Shown: positions 1-7,285 of the stretch, one piece after another
Numbering within the stretch: the first letter of the stretch is position 1
Layout: each line of letters opens with the position of its first letter
From: Stenotrophomonas ginsengisoli
Lineage (GTDB): Bacteria; Pseudomonadota; Gammaproteobacteria; Xanthomonadales; Xanthomonadaceae
Assembly (NCBI RefSeq): GCF_001431485.1
Contig: NZ_LDJM01000021.1
Coordinates: 116,517 to 180,516 of the forward strand
DNA: 64,000 bases
Reading direction: 5' to 3'
Position numbers and translations under genes: made by a program
Notes under the pieces: generated by a model
Told to the model about the DNA's origin: nothing
Databases searched by the model: none
The model's input: the letters and a program-made list of their open reading frames with translations, nothing else

Positions 1-2
1 TC

Positions 3-1001
3 AGCGAACTGCCTGCCGTGCTGGGGCAATGCCCGCAGCTGGAGATGATCGGCTTCAAGGCCTGCGCGATCGAGCATGTTGCCGCTGACAGCCTGCCGCC
101 GCTGCTGCGCTGGCTGATCCTCACCGACAACCGCATCACCCGGCTGCCGGCCAGCCTGGGCCAGCGGCCGCGCCTGCAGAAGCTGATGCTGTCCTGCAAC
201 CGGCTCAGCGACCTGCCCGACCTGGCGGCCTGCCAGCAGCTGGAACTGCTGCGTCTGGCCGGCAACCAGTTCCACCAGGTACCAACCCCGCTGCTCGACC
301 TGCCGGCACTGGCCTGGCCGGCGCTGGCCGGCAATCCCTTCAGTGCCGGCAGTGAGCAGGCCGCACTGGCCGACCCGGCACAGGCCGTATTGCCGTGGAA
401 AAGCCTGCAGGTGGGTGAGCTGCTCGGTGAGGGCGCCAGCGGGCATATCCATCGTGCTGCGCACAGAAATGATGGCCACCAGATCGCGCTGAAGCTGTTC
501 AAGGCTGCGGCCACCAGCGACGGCAGCCCGCAATCGGAGCTGGCTGCCGGCCTGCAAGCCGGCCAGCATCCCCACCTGCTCACGCCGATAGCCCGTGTCG
601 ATGGTGCGCCCGGCAATGGCCTGGCCGTCGCCCTGCCCTTGCTTGATGGCCACTACCGCCCCCTGGCCGGCCCACCGAGCTTTGCCAGCTGCACCCGCGA
701 TGTGTATGCCGAGGATCTGCAGCTGAGCCCGCAACAGGCCGAACAGCTGCTGCAGGGCATCCGCGCCGCCGTGCAGCACCTGCATGCACGCGGCATCGTG
801 CATGGCGACCTGTACGCCCACAACATCCTGTGGAACCCGGACAGCGGCCATGCCCTGCTCAGCGACTTCGGCGCCGCCGTGCTCACCAATGGCCTGCCCG
901 CCGCCACGCTGCAGCGACTGCAGGCCATCGAGTGGCGCGCCTTTGCCCATCTTGAAAACGAAGTCCGCCTGCGCACGGCAAGCCAGCCAACTGCCCGCTG
1001 A
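3..1001 (+). CDS. Leucine-rich-repeat protein kinase, 5' end cut by window
   Basis: The reading frame is open from the first bases of the window, so the true start lies to the left; a GTG at 18 is inside the repeats and is not believed. The first ~110 visible residues are leucine-rich repeats (for example LILTDNRITRLP, LMLSCNRLSDLP, LLRLAGNQF). They are followed by a compact Ser/Thr/Tyr-kinase-like domain: glycine loop GEGASGHIHRA, the ATP-binding Lys in IALKLF, the catalytic loop HGDLYAHNIL and the metal-binding DFG. The HGD form of the HRD motif is common in bacterial small kinases. The protein stops shortly after the DFG segment, so the C-lobe is short. No signal peptide can be judged. LRR-kinase fusions of this kind occur in Xanthomonas and Pseudomonas; the substrate is unknown. 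A NERD-domain gene follows 138 bp downstream. Confidence 0.85.
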   Translation, partial: SELPAVLGQCPQLEMIGFKACAIEHVAADSLPPLLRWLILTDNRITRLPASLGQRPRLQKLMLSCNRLSDLPDLAACQQLELLRLAGNQFHQVPTPLLDLPALAWPALAGNPFSAGSEQAALADPAQAVLPWKSLQVGELLGEGASGHIHRAAHRNDGHQIALKLFKAAATSDGSPQSELAAGLQAGQHPHLLTPIARVDGAPGNGLAVALPLLDGHYRPLAGPPSFASCTRDVYAEDLQLSPQQAEQLLQGIRAAVQHLHARGIVHGDLYAHNILWNPDSGHALLSDFGAAVLTNGLPAATLQRLQAIEWRAFAHLENEVRLRTASQPTAR

Positions 1002-1139
1002 GTCTGGCAGCCCCCGGCCATCGCCCCTGTTGCGGGGCGGTTACGCTGCTGGCCCAGCCATCAGCGGCATGCCCTGCCGATGTACGCTTGGCAGGAGCCC
1101 GACACACACCGCCCTACACGTCATGCAAAGGAGTTGCTG

Positions 1140-1907
1140 ATGCTGTCATTGCTGCTGCCCCTGTTCTTGCCCCTACTGGCTGTGCTGCTCCCTCTGGCAC
1201 TGATCGCCGGCCTGCTCAGGACACCGCGCATCAAGGGCTATCTGGGTGAGCGCTGGATGCGCTTTCTGATCGATCGCCACCTGCCCGTACCGCACTACCA
1301 CGCCCTGCACGATGTGACCCTGCCTACCGTGGATGGCAGCACCCAGATCGACCACCTGCTCATTTCCCGCTTCGGCGTTTTCGTGCTGGAAACCAAGAAC
1401 ATGCGCGGCTGGATATTCGGCAGCGAGCAGCAGGCGCAGTGGACACAGAAGATCTACCGCCACAGCGTGCGCTTCCAGAATCCACTGCGACAGAACTACA
1501 AGCACCTCAAGGCCGTGCAGGCCCTGCTCGAGCTGCCCGATGACAACGTGCATTCGGTGGTCAATTTTGTCGGCAGTGCCAGCTTGAGAACCATAATGCC
1601 GGCCAATGTCACCCGTGGCAGCGGCTTCATCGCCCACATCAAGTCATTTGGCCGCGTCGTGTTTGACGATGAGCAGGTCAAGACCATGCTGGCCCGGCTG
1701 CATCAGGGGCGGATGGCGCCCGGCCTGCAGACCCGGCAGCAGCATCTGCGCCATCTGCAGCAACGCAGCGACCCGCAGGCACAGCGGGGGTGTCCCCGCT
1801 GCGGCAATGCGCTGGTGCTGCGCACACGACGCAACGGCAACAAGGCTGGCCAACAGTTCTGGGGATGCTCGACGTATCCGCGCTGCCGGACCCTGCAAGC
1901 GCTGTAA
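1140..1907 (+). CDS. NERD-domain protein with C4 zinc finger
   Basis: 255 residues from the ATG at 1140, chosen because AAAGGAG sits 6-7 bases upstream; an earlier in-frame start at 1080 adds no recognisable sequence. An N-terminal hydrophobic segment (~residues 2-22) suggests membrane anchoring. The NERD (nuclease-related) domain follows, with the conserved GE, the QIDHLLIS segment and ETKN, the acidic and Lys positions of this PD-(D/E)XK-like fold. The C-terminus carries a topoisomerase-type zinc finger with the pairs CPRC and CSTYPRC. NERD plus zinc finger is a known architecture thought to act on DNA, but no substrate is established. The preceding gene is an LRR kinase on the same strand; a bidirectional terminator follows. 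Confidence 0.9.
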   Translation: MLSLLLPLFLPLLAVLLPLALIAGLLRTPRIKGYLGERWMRFLIDRHLPVPHYHALHDVTLPTVDGSTQIDHLLISRFGVFVLETKNMRGWIFGSEQQAQWTQKIYRHSVRFQNPLRQNYKHLKAVQALLELPDDNVHSVVNFVGSASLRTIMPANVTRGSGFIAHIKSFGRVVFDDEQVKTMLARLHQGRMAPGLQTRQQHLRHLQQRSDPQAQRGCPRCGNALVLRTRRNGNKAGQQFWGCSTYPRCRTLQAL

Positions 1908-1917
1908 TGCCGTCAAC

Positions 1918-1944
1918 AAAAACGGCCCGCAAGGGGCCGTTTTT
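1918..1944. terminator. Bidirectional rho-independent terminator
   Basis: A perfect 11-bp inverted repeat, AAAAACGGCCC / GGGCCGTTTTT, with a 5-base loop. Because the stem carries A on one side and T on the other it can serve both the NERD gene (plus) and the ankyrin gene (minus) that converge on it. Confidence 0.85.
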
Positions 1945-1967
1945 CGCATCAGGGCAGTGCCCTGCAC

Positions 1968-2525
1968 TCAGCGCTGCGGGGCGAACTCACCGCGGGCCAG
2001 AGACTCCACGCTGTTGCCGGCGGCGTCGCGGGCGTTCATGTCGGCCCCGCGCTGGCGCAGGTCGGCCAGGATTTCCGCCCGCTGGAACAGCGCGGCGTAC
2101 ATGGCCGGGGTCTGCCCGGCATGGTTGCGCTGGTTCGGCGCACAGTCGGCGGCCATCAGCTGGCGGGCAATCATCACCTCGCCCTTGAAGATCGCCCCGA
2201 GCAAGGCGGTGTTGCCGCGCTTGTCCTCGGCGCAGACGTCGGCACCGGCATTGATGAGCTGGGTCACCGCCGCCTTGCGCCCGTTGTAGGCGGCCAGGAT
2301 CAACGCGGTATAGCCCTTGCCATCGGCACGGTCCAGGTCATAGCCACTGCTGATGAACTCGGCCAGCATCGCGGTATCACCGCGGCGCGCCGCATCGAAC
2401 AGGTAGCCATCCAGCTGGGTCTTTATGTCGGAGGGCGCGACGGCATAACCGGCCTCGTCCGCCCAGGCATTGGCGCCTGCCAGGCTGATCAGCGCGGCCA
2501 GGCAGGGAGCAGAAAATCGCTTCAT
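1968..2525 (-). CDS. ankB: Periplasmic ankyrin-repeat protein (AnkB-like)
   Basis: 185 residues from the ATG at 2525, preceded by AAGGAGT. An N-terminal signal peptide (MKRF... to about Ala-Trp-Ala) predicts export. The rest consists of four to five ankyrin repeats, seen as GYTALILAAYNGRKAA, GNTALLGAIFKGE and GQTPAMYAALFQRAE. It lies 55 bp downstream of the catalase gene on the same strand. In Pseudomonas aeruginosa a periplasmic ankyrin protein, AnkB, is encoded beside katB and is needed for full catalase activity, so this gene probably supports the exported catalase upstream. The symbol is given by that analogy. Sharing of the OxyR-type promoter upstream of the catalase is inferred from the spacing. 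Confidence 0.85.
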   Translation of the reverse strand: MKRFSAPCLAALISLAGANAWADEAGYAVAPSDIKTQLDGYLFDAARRGDTAMLAEFISSGYDLDRADGKGYTALILAAYNGRKAAVTQLINAGADVCAEDKRGNTALLGAIFKGEVMIARQLMAADCAPNQRNHAGQTPAMYAALFQRAEILADLRQRGADMNARDAAGNSVESLARGEFAPQR

Positions 2526-2580
2526 CGCACACTCCTTGGAATGGGTCCGGGCGAGCATGCGGCCGCCCGGAAGGTCAAGC

Positions 2581-4107
2581 TCAGTCAGCCAGCTTGGAGG
2601 CCAGCTCGCGCACGCGGGCGATATCGCCCTTGGCAACGCGGGTCAGGCCTTCGCCATAGGCGGCATCAGCCTTGTAGAAGTAGGACAGCATGGTGTGCTT
2701 GGCCGCATCCTCGGCACCGGCCAGGGCACCGCCCAGCGAGTTGATCAGGTCGGCCTGCATCTTGCGGTCATAGCTGCGGAACAATTCACCGGCCTGGACG
2801 AAGTTCTGCTCGCGGGCAATCTTGCGCTGCTGGGTCACGCCTTCCAGCGGCAGGTTGCTGTAGCGGGCAGCCACGGCTTCCGGACGCGGGTTCATGCTGC
2901 TCGGCTCGAAGTTCACCTCACCGGTGCGGGCACCGAAGTTCATCGCGCCATCGGAGTTGTTGGAGTTGACCTCCACACGCGGACGGTTGATCGGCAGCTG
3001 CTGGTGGTTGGCGCCCAGGCGGTACATCTGGGTGTCGGAGTAGGAGAACAGACGGCCCTGCAGCAGGCGGTCCTCGCTCGGCTCGATACCCGGGATGGTG
3101 TTGGCCGGGGCCATGGCCACCTGCTCGGTTTCCTGGAAGATGTTGGCCGGGTTGCGGTTCAACTCCATGGTGCCGATCTTGCGCGACGGGACCAGGTCTT
3201 CCGGCCAGATCTTGGTGGCATCGAGCGGGTCGAAGCTGAAGCCAGCCAGCTGCTCGGCTTCCAGCACCTGCAGGTACAGGTCCCACTTGGGGAAGTTGCC
3301 GGCGTTGATGGCTTCGATCAGGTCGCGCGACATGTGGTTGAAGTCGTTGGCCTGCACCGCAGCGGCCTGCTTCGGGTCGTGGTTGCGCACGCCCTGCTGG
3401 CTCTTCCAGCTGAACTTGACGTAGCGGAACTTGCCATCGGCATCGACCAGCTTGTAGGCGTGGACCGAGGAACCGTCCATCTCGCGGTAGGTCGCCGGGG
3501 TGCCCTCGTTGGAGAACAGCAGGGTCAGGGTGCGGGTTGCTTCCGGCACATGCTGGAAGAAATCGAACAGGGTCTTGTCGGTGCCGTAGTTCTTGTCCGG
3601 GTCCGGCTTGAAGGCGTGGACCATGTCGGGGAACTTGATCGCATCACGGATGAAGAAGGTCGGGAAGTTGTTGCCGACCAGATCCCAGTTGCCCTGCTCG
3701 GTGTAGAACTTGGTGGCGAAACCGCGCGGATCGCGCAGGGTTTCCGGGCTGTGGTTGCCGTGCACGACCGAGGAGAAGCGCACGAACACGGGGGTCTGCT
3801 TGCCAGCGCTGAACAGCGAGGCCTGGGTCAGATCGCCCAGGTCGGCCGAAGCGGTGAACACGCCGTAGGCGCCGGTGCCGCGCGCATGCACCACGCGCTC
3901 GGGAATGCGCTCGCGGTCAAAACGCTGCAGCTTCTGGATCAGGTGGACGTCCTGCAGCACGACCGGGCCGTTGGCGCCGGCGGTCTGCGAGTTCTGGTTG
4001 TCACCCACCAGCGCGCCGTTGTCGCGGGTCAGGTTGCCGGCGGTGGCGCCGGTGGTCAGCAGGGAGCCGGCCAGGGCCATCGCCACGAACAGGGTGCGAT
4101 GCTTCAT
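2581..4107 (-). CDS. katB: Exported clade-type monofunctional catalase (KatB-like)
   Basis: 508 residues from the ATG at 4107, with GGAGAA upstream; the in-frame extension to 4176 would bury the signal peptide. It decomposes H2O2 to water and O2 using haem. The signal peptide is residues 1 to ~23 (ending TTGATA). Catalase hallmarks: catalytic His74 in VVHARGTGAYG, Asn147 in VGNNFPTFF, and the proximal haem Tyr356 in RLFSYSDTQMYRLG. The length fits a small-subunit catalase plus signal peptide. The ankyrin gene downstream matches the katB-ankB arrangement of Pseudomonas. The upstream region holds a four-part ATAG-N7-CTAT-type OxyR motif, suggesting peroxide induction. Location is probably the periplasm, inferred from the signal peptide. 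Confidence 0.95.
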   Translation of the reverse strand: MKHRTLFVAMALAGSLLTTGATAGNLTRDNGALVGDNQNSQTAGANGPVVLQDVHLIQKLQRFDRERIPERVVHARGTGAYGVFTASADLGDLTQASLFSAGKQTPVFVRFSSVVHGNHSPETLRDPRGFATKFYTEQGNWDLVGNNFPTFFIRDAIKFPDMVHAFKPDPDKNYGTDKTLFDFFQHVPEATRTLTLLFSNEGTPATYREMDGSSVHAYKLVDADGKFRYVKFSWKSQQGVRNHDPKQAAAVQANDFNHMSRDLIEAINAGNFPKWDLYLQVLEAEQLAGFSFDPLDATKIWPEDLVPSRKIGTMELNRNPANIFQETEQVAMAPANTIPGIEPSEDRLLQGRLFSYSDTQMYRLGANHQQLPINRPRVEVNSNNSDGAMNFGARTGEVNFEPSSMNPRPEAVAARYSNLPLEGVTQQRKIAREQNFVQAGELFRSYDRKMQADLINSLGGALAGAEDAAKHTMLSYFYKADAAYGEGLTRVAKGDIARVRELASKLAD

Positions 4108-4163
4108 GAGGATTTCTCCAGTAGGGTGCGGCATAGGATCGCGACCACGACCACGGCTGGGAA

Positions 4164-4200
4164 ATCGTTTGTTCACATGTTTGAAATAGGAAAACCCTAT
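4164..4200 (-). promoter_or_regulatory. Probable OxyR-binding site upstream of catalase
   Basis: On the minus strand the sequence reads ATAG-N7-CTAT-N7-ATGT-N7-CGAT, ending 56 bases before the catalase start codon. The described OxyR site is four elements ATAG-N7-CTAT-N7-ATAG-N7-CTAT on one helix face. Here the distal pair is perfect, the proximal pair matches 5 of 8 bases, and all three spacers are exactly 7. Confidence 0.7.
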
Positions 4201-4204
4201 GCAA

Positions 4205-4237
4205 AAGGCCGCTCAATCGCAGCGATTGAACGGCCTT
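4205..4237 (-). terminator. Terminator of the DUF2058 gene
   Basis: A 15-bp inverted repeat with one mismatch, AAGGCCGCTCAATCG / CGATTGAACGGCCTT, and a 3-base loop, followed on the minus strand by TTTTGC. It separates the DUF2058 gene from the catalase promoter. Confidence 0.8.
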
Positions 4238-4259
4238 ATCGCACTGGTGGCGACGCCAC

Positions 4260-4835
4260 TCACCACATCAGGTCATCAGGCACCTGGAACTGGGCGTAGT
4301 AGGCATCATCCTCGGCATTGCCGGTGGACGGCTCCACATAATCACGGCCGGCGTTGTCCAGCACGATCAGCTCGGCCGCACGCTCGCGCACCTGCACCGC
4401 CGCCGCGCGCGGCAACAAGGCAAAGCCCTCGCCATCACGGGCGATCACCAGGGCGGCATCGATCACCTGCTGGCGCAGCGCCTCGCTCATCAGCAGGGTG
4501 CGCACCACCTCGCCGTCGTTGAAGCGGTATTCGGCCTCGCCCTTGGCGGCCACCTTCTTGTCGGCAATGATCTGCCGCGCCTGCGCGCGCAGTTCACCGG
4601 CACGCCGCTGCGCATTGCGCTCGGCGGCAATCTGGCGGTCACGCTCGACCTTCTCGGCACGCGCCTTTTCCGCCTCGATGCGGGCGGTTTCAGCCTCGGC
4701 GGCCAGCGCTGCGGCCTTGGCGTCGTGCTTGTCGGTGCGCGCCTTGGCCTGTTGGTTGGCCACCTGCGACACCTGGGATTTCTTCACCAGCCCGGCCTTG
4801 AGCAGCTGGGCCTGCAATGCATTGGCCTTGGCCAT
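4260..4835 (-). CDS. DUF2058 (YaiL-type) protein
   Basis: 191 residues from the ATG at 4835 (MAKANALQAQLLKAGLV, the standard family start), with GAGGT upstream. Residues ~30-100 are a highly charged Ala/Glu/Lys/Arg helix, probably a coiled coil. The C-terminal half is the conserved DUF2058 part (YRFNDGEVVRTL ... RDGEGFALLPRAAAVQVRER). The family is cytoplasmic and nucleoprotein-like in character, but no function is established. It is divergent from the YgjP-type gene, with 71 bp between start codons, and is closed by a strong terminator. Confidence 0.85.
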   Translation of the reverse strand: MAKANALQAQLLKAGLVKKSQVSQVANQQAKARTDKHDAKAAALAAEAETARIEAEKARAEKVERDRQIAAERNAQRRAGELRAQARQIIADKKVAAKGEAEYRFNDGEVVRTLLMSEALRQQVIDAALVIARDGEGFALLPRAAAVQVRERAAELIVLDNAGRDYVEPSTGNAEDDAYYAQFQVPDDLMW

Positions 4836-4906
4836 GATGCCTACCTCGTTGGATCTGGCGCCTATGATAGCCAGCGCACCACTGCCCGCGCTTGAACCAA
4901 ACGCCG

Positions 4907-5413
4907 ATGTCCACACCCCTGACCTACCTCAATGGCTACCCGCCGCATGTCCTGGACCAGGTCCGCCAGCTGATCGATGGTGGCCGTCTGGCCGAGTACC
5001 TGCAAAAGCGCTATCCCGAGCCACATGCCGTGCGCAACGACGGCCAGCTGTATGACTACGTGCAGGAGATGAAAAACCGCTACCTGCGCTCGGCCCCGCC
5101 GCTGGCAAAGGTCATCTATGACGGCAAGCTGCAGGTGGTCAAACACGCCCTGGGCACCCACACGGCCATCTCGCGCAACCACGGCGGCAAGCTCAAGGCC
5201 AGCCGCGAGATCCGCATTGCCAGCGTGTTCCGCGATGCGCCGGCGCCGTTTCTGGAAATGATTGCCGCCCACGAGCTGGCGCATATCCGCGAAGCCGACC
5301 ACAACAAGGCCTTCTATGCGCTGTGCCGGCACATCAGCGCCGATTACCACCAGCTCGAGTTCGACCTGCGCCTGTACCTGACCCATCTGGACCAGCAGCG
5401 CGCCGACAGCTGA
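4907..5413 (+). CDS. YgjP-like metallopeptidase-fold protein
   Basis: 168 residues from the ATG at 4907 (MSTPLTYLNGY); a TTG five codons upstream is less likely. The zinc signature is HELAHIREADHNKAFY, the HExxH-x4-H pattern of the YgjP/DUF45 metal-dependent hydrolases (SprT/WSS1-like fold). Upstream residues (YLRSAPPLAKVIYDGKL) are also typical. No signal peptide, so probably cytoplasmic. The family includes predicted peptidases and E. coli YgjP, reported to act on UTP; the substrate here cannot be told. The pseudouridine-synthase-like gene follows 62 bp downstream on the same strand. Confidence 0.85.
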   Translation: MSTPLTYLNGYPPHVLDQVRQLIDGGRLAEYLQKRYPEPHAVRNDGQLYDYVQEMKNRYLRSAPPLAKVIYDGKLQVVKHALGTHTAISRNHGGKLKASREIRIASVFRDAPAPFLEMIAAHELAHIREADHNKAFYALCRHISADYHQLEFDLRLYLTHLDQQRADS

Positions 5414-5475
5414 AATCCCCCATCGCAGCGCCGGCGCACTACACTCCCCGGCCCCGCAGCACGAAAGCCACCACC

Positions 5476-6180
5476 ATGACCGACACCACCGAACGCCTGG
5501 ACAAGCGCCTTGCCCGCCAGCTGGACTGCGCCCGTGGCCAGGCCCGGCAGTGGATCGAGAACGGCTGGGTGCGGGTGGATGGGCAGGTGGTCGAACAGCC
5601 GCAGGCCCAGGTCAGTGCGCAGCAGCAGGTGGCGGTGGATGACAACGCCGAGCAGCAGAAGGTGGAAATGGCCACCATGGTGCTGCACCAGCCGGCCGGG
5701 ATGGCGGTGGACGCGCTGGCCGAGGCGGTGCGCCCGGAATCACAGCGCAGCGATGACCCCTCCGGCGTGCGCCGTCTGCAGCGCCATTTCCAGCACCTGC
5801 AGGTGGCCCTGCCGCTGCCGCCCTATGCCAGCGGCCTGGTCATCGTCAGCCAGGACGGCCGCGTGCTGTCCCACCTGGCCAGCCACGGGCTGGAGGTCGA
5901 ACACGAATATCTGGTGGATGTCAGCGGCCAGGCCAGCACCTGGACCATCGGCAAGATCCAGGCTGCCCTGCGTGGCGCGCAGGCAGTGAAGATCAGCTGG
6001 CAGAGCGAGCAGCGCCTGCGCGTGGTCGGCAAGCGCCTGGACCCGGCGGTGTTGCGCCATGCCTGCCAGGAAAACGGCCTGGCAGTGGAAGCGATGCGCC
6101 GCCTGCGCATCGGCCAGGTCGGCCTGAGCAAGCTGCCGGCCGGGCAATGGCACTACCTGGCGGCCGGTACCCGCTTCTGA
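5476..6180 (+). CDS. S4-domain RsuA/RluF-like protein without the catalytic Asp
   Basis: 234 residues from the ATG at 5476. Residues ~5-50 form an S4 RNA-binding domain (RLDKRLARQLDCARGQARQW ... GWVRVDGQV). The rest follows the RsuA/RluF pseudouridine synthase pattern, including the SGLVIVSQDGRVLSHL segment and EYLVDVSG. In active enzymes the stretch before this segment reads GRLDxxTxGLL with the catalytic Asp; here the aligned stretch is LPLPPYASGL and the Asp position is Pro. The protein therefore looks like a family member that has lost catalysis, perhaps an rRNA-binding factor. It may be annotated automatically as RluF or an rRNA pseudouridine synthase; that activity is doubtful. Confidence 0.8.
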   Translation: MTDTTERLDKRLARQLDCARGQARQWIENGWVRVDGQVVEQPQAQVSAQQQVAVDDNAEQQKVEMATMVLHQPAGMAVDALAEAVRPESQRSDDPSGVRRLQRHFQHLQVALPLPPYASGLVIVSQDGRVLSHLASHGLEVEHEYLVDVSGQASTWTIGKIQAALRGAQAVKISWQSEQRLRVVGKRLDPAVLRHACQENGLAVEAMRRLRIGQVGLSKLPAGQWHYLAAGTRF

Positions 6181-6214
6181 GCCACTGATGGCTCCAGCGC
6201 AGCCTGGGCCGGCC

Positions 6215-6529
6215 TCAGCCGATCCCGGCCCAGCGCAGGGCCGCCGCTGCGGCCGCGCCCAGCACCACCACCAGCAGGAACGGCAGGCGTGCCCACAGCG
6301 CCAGGGCCGCCACCAGCAGTGCGCCGATGCGTGCATCCAGCACCAGCTGCTGGCCACTGGCCACGGTGTTCATCACCGTCAGCGCCGCCAGCAGGCCGAT
6401 GGTCAGACGCCCGGCAGCCGCCGCCACCGCCGGCTTTTCCAGCCAGTGCGCCGGCACCAGGTAACCACCCAGCTTGGTCACAAAGGCCAGCAGCCCGCCC
6501 AGCAACAACCACGGCCACAAGCCTTCCAT
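6215..6529 (-). CDS. azlD: AzlD branched-chain amino acid exporter subunit
   Basis: 104 residues from the ATG at 6529, which overlaps the azlC stop as ATGA. It is a very hydrophobic protein with about four predicted membrane helices and the family features MEGLWPWLLLGGLLAFVTK and the G-Y-L-V-P segment. AzlD is the small partner of AzlC; the pair (BrnFE in Corynebacterium) exports branched-chain amino acids across the inner membrane. The four-base overlap indicates translational coupling and fixed subunit ratio. Confidence 0.9.
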   Translation of the reverse strand: MEGLWPWLLLGGLLAFVTKLGGYLVPAHWLEKPAVAAAAGRLTIGLLAALTVMNTVASGQQLVLDARIGALLVAALALWARLPFLLVVVLGAAAAAALRWAGIG

Positions 6530-7200
6530 CAGCGCTTCCCCTGCGACCACAGGCCCCAGCCGGCAGCCACCAGCGCGGCGATCAGGATCGGCAGGCCCGG
6601 CGGCACCAGCGGAATGGCCAGCACCGTCACCAACGCACACACCACCGCCAATGCGCCGGCCTGGCGCTGGCGCAGACGCGGCCAGAGCAGGGCAAGGAAG
6701 GCAGCCACGGCGGCGCCATCCAGGCCGAACTGACGCGGATCACCCAGCGCATTGCCGGCCCAGGCACCCAGTGCGGTGCACAGGTTCCAGACCACGAACA
6801 CACCGATGGCGGCGGTCCAGAAGCCACGCCGTTGTTCGCCGGCATCGGCCTGGGCAGTTGCCGTGGCGGTGGATTCATCAATGGTCAGCTGCGCGGCCAG
6901 CGGCTTGAGCCAGCCGGCCGGGCGCAGCAGGGCATTGAGCTGCATGCCGTAGATCGCATTGCGCACCCCCAGCAGGCTGGCCGCGCCCAGCGCCGAGGCC
7001 GGTGCCCCGCCGCCGGCCAGCACACCGACAAAGGCAAACTGCGAGCCACCGGTGTACATCAGCAGGCTCAACGCCATGGTCTGCCAGAAATCCAGCCCCG
7101 CCGCCACCGACAGGGCACCGAAGGACAGGCCGTACAGGCCGGTGGCCACCGAGATTGAAAGCCCCATCCGCACGGCCGGGGATTGCCAGAATGATTTCAT
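6529..7200 (-). CDS. azlC: AzlC branched-chain amino acid exporter subunit
   Basis: 223 residues from the ATG at 7200 (MKSFWQSPAVRMGL); no strong Shine-Dalgarno is visible. The AzlC/BrnF fold is shown by GLSFGALSVAAGLDFWQTMALS, MYTGGSQFAF and LGVRNAIYGMQL, with about six membrane helices. It is the first gene of a two-gene operon with azlD and is divergent from the phospholipase-D gene, with 85 bp between starts. The role, export of leucine, isoleucine, valine or analogues, is by family. No Lrp or AzlB regulator gene is adjacent. Confidence 0.92.
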   Translation of the reverse strand: MKSFWQSPAVRMGLSISVATGLYGLSFGALSVAAGLDFWQTMALSLLMYTGGSQFAFVGVLAGGGAPASALGAASLLGVRNAIYGMQLNALLRPAGWLKPLAAQLTIDESTATATAQADAGEQRRGFWTAAIGVFVVWNLCTALGAWAGNALGDPRQFGLDGAAVAAFLALLWPRLRQRQAGALAVVCALVTVLAIPLVPPGLPILIAALVAAGWGLWSQGKR

Positions 7201-7285
7201 CTGCAAATGATGCCAACTTGCCCCGGGCAAAGGAACCGCAGCCATCCCGGCCACGATCGCCGCCCAACCGGTTTAGTATCGCGGC

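Noticed and set aside
2470..4299. 609-residue plus-strand open frame opposite the catalase
   Set aside because: Antisense shadow of katB with no recognisable family.
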